A stretch of 5,680 bases of DNA from Gammaproteobacteria bacterium (GTDB lineage Bacteria > Pseudomonadota > Gammaproteobacteria > UWMA-0217). Below are positions 5,083 through 5,680 of this stretch, in pieces (position 1 is the stretch's first letter; each line of letters opens with the position of its first letter). The stretch covers positions 1-5,680 of the forward strand of contig JALVPS010000184.1 of assembly GCA_027031685.1 (NCBI GenBank). Reading direction: 5' to 3'. The notes under the pieces are model-generated. The model did not search any database. It was not told the origin of the DNA and worked only from the letters and a program-made list of their open reading frames with translations. A program made the position numbers and the translations under genes.

Positions 5083-5680
5083 AGCAATACCGCAGAACAA
5101 CCCATTTCGGCGAACCCGGTCGAATACATCCAGCACCACCTCACCAACTGGTGCATGGGCTGTGATCCGGCCACCCACAAGCCGGCCGACCTGATCGACT
5201 TCAAGGTCTTCTTCCTGGACACCTTCCTGTGGGGGTTGGTGCTGGCCATGCTGCTGGGCTTTATCGCCTGGCGCGTGGGCCGCAGCCTGAGTCTGGACAA
5301 CCCCTCGCCGCTGCAGAACGTGCTGGAGGCCATCGTCGAGTTCGTCAACCAGCAGGTGAAGGACATCTTCCCTGGCTCCAATCCCCTCGTCGGCCCGCTG
5401 GCCTTCACCATCTTCACCTGGGTCCTGCTCATGAACGCCATGGACCTCGTCCCGGTGGACCTCATCCCCGGCATCGCCGCCCGCGTGGCCGGCTGGTTCG
5501 GTGCCGACCCCCATCACGTGTACATGCGCGTGGTGCCCACCACCAATCTGGATACCACCTTCGCCCTGGCGCTCACCGTGTTCGCCCTCATCGTCTATTA
5601 CAACATCAAGGTGAAGGGGCCCCTGGGCTACGCCCGCCAGTTCCTCTTCCACCCGTTCGGCAAGTTCCTGATCCCCGTCA
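5080..5680 (+). CDS. atpB: F1Fo ATP synthase subunit a (AtpB), partial at 3' end
   Basis: Subunit a forms the two proton half-channels beside the rotating c-ring in the inner membrane. The frame runs from GTG 5080 off the right edge, giving 200 residues plus one base, out of about 265-290 expected. VEYIQHHLTNW (14-24) is the typical N-terminal EYIxHHL motif. A first membrane helix spans about 44-65, FTIFTWVLLMNAMDLVPVD (109-127) is the conserved second-helix signature (E. coli FVWVFLMNLMDLLPID), and a further helix spans about 158-176 (FALALTVFALIVYYNIKVKG). HPFGKFLIPV closes the visible part. The essential channel arginine (R210 in E. coli, in the RLFGNMYAGE region) lies past the window edge. 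An unusual feature is Cys25-Met-Gly-Cys28 in the N-terminal segment, absent from E. coli AtpB. The GTG start is supported by GGGAGG just upstream. No other start gives the conserved N-terminus. Confidence 0.96.
   Translation, partial: MSNTAEQPISANPVEYIQHHLTNWCMGCDPATHKPADLIDFKVFFLDTFLWGLVLAMLLGFIAWRVGRSLSLDNPSPLQNVLEAIVEFVNQQVKDIFPGSNPLVGPLAFTIFTWVLLMNAMDLVPVDLIPGIAARVAGWFGADPHHVYMRVVPTTNLDTTFALALTVFALIVYYNIKVKGPLGYARQFLFHPFGKFLIPV

Noticed and set aside
4664..5083. 139-codon + strand frame over atpI starting at a GTG
   Set aside because: The Gly/Arg/Ala-rich product has none of the hydrophobic pattern of AtpI and is the out-of-frame shadow of it.
5512..5527. Second CACGTG core, inside atpB, as a parS site
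   Set aside because: Only the six-base core and very few flanking bases fit the consensus, and the sequence is accounted for by conserved coding; the CACGTG near 1855 in mnmG fails in the same way.

Overview
The window is a GC-rich (well over 65% in its genes), densely packed bacterial segment with every supported gene on the + strand. The order mnmG (gidA) - rsmG (gidB) - parA (soj) - parB (spo0J) - atpI - atpB is the conserved block usually found close to the chromosomal replication origin. MnmG, ParB and AtpB look gammaproteobacterial: MnmG keeps its two conserved cysteines at the same numbers as in E. coli, and ParB and AtpB read like those of Pseudomonas. The high GC and the AtpB N-terminus suggest a GC-rich lineage such as the Chromatiales/Ectothiorhodospiraceae, but this is inference and the genus cannot be fixed from the sequence.

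Layout. Bases 1-267 hold the 3' end of a gene cut by the window edge. It encodes the C-terminal part of a class I methyltransferase that looks like guanidinoacetate N-methyltransferase (GAMT), and its base composition is clearly less GC-biased than the rest. Bases 268-389 are a pyrimidine-rich, non-coding junction with a weak promoter candidate. Bases 390-4577 are four genes with overlapping or nearly touching ends, very likely one operon: the tRNA wobble-uridine modification flavoprotein MnmG, the 16S rRNA m7G527 methyltransferase RsmG, and the chromosome-partition ATPase ParA with its CTP-dependent clamp partner ParB. RsmG overlaps ParA by 47 nt, so the RsmG tail and the ParA P-loop share DNA. 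Bases 4578-4694 form an AT-rich intergenic region with a good sigma70-type promoter and several small palindromes. This drives the F1Fo ATP synthase operon, of which atpI (whole) and atpB (first 200 codons) are in the window.

How they work together: mnmG and rsmG tune the decoding apparatus, parAB segregates the origin region, and atpI-atpB start the ATP synthase operon. These are housekeeping functions linked by ancestral position near oriC rather than by a shared pathway. No mobile element, tRNA, rRNA, CRISPR array or defence system is visible, and I see no evidence for a new multi-gene system. The points most worth a second look are the compositionally odd GAMT-like gene where mnmE would normally be, the rsmG/parA overlap, a CxxC pair in the N-terminal segment of AtpB, and hairpins over the atpI and atpB translation starts.
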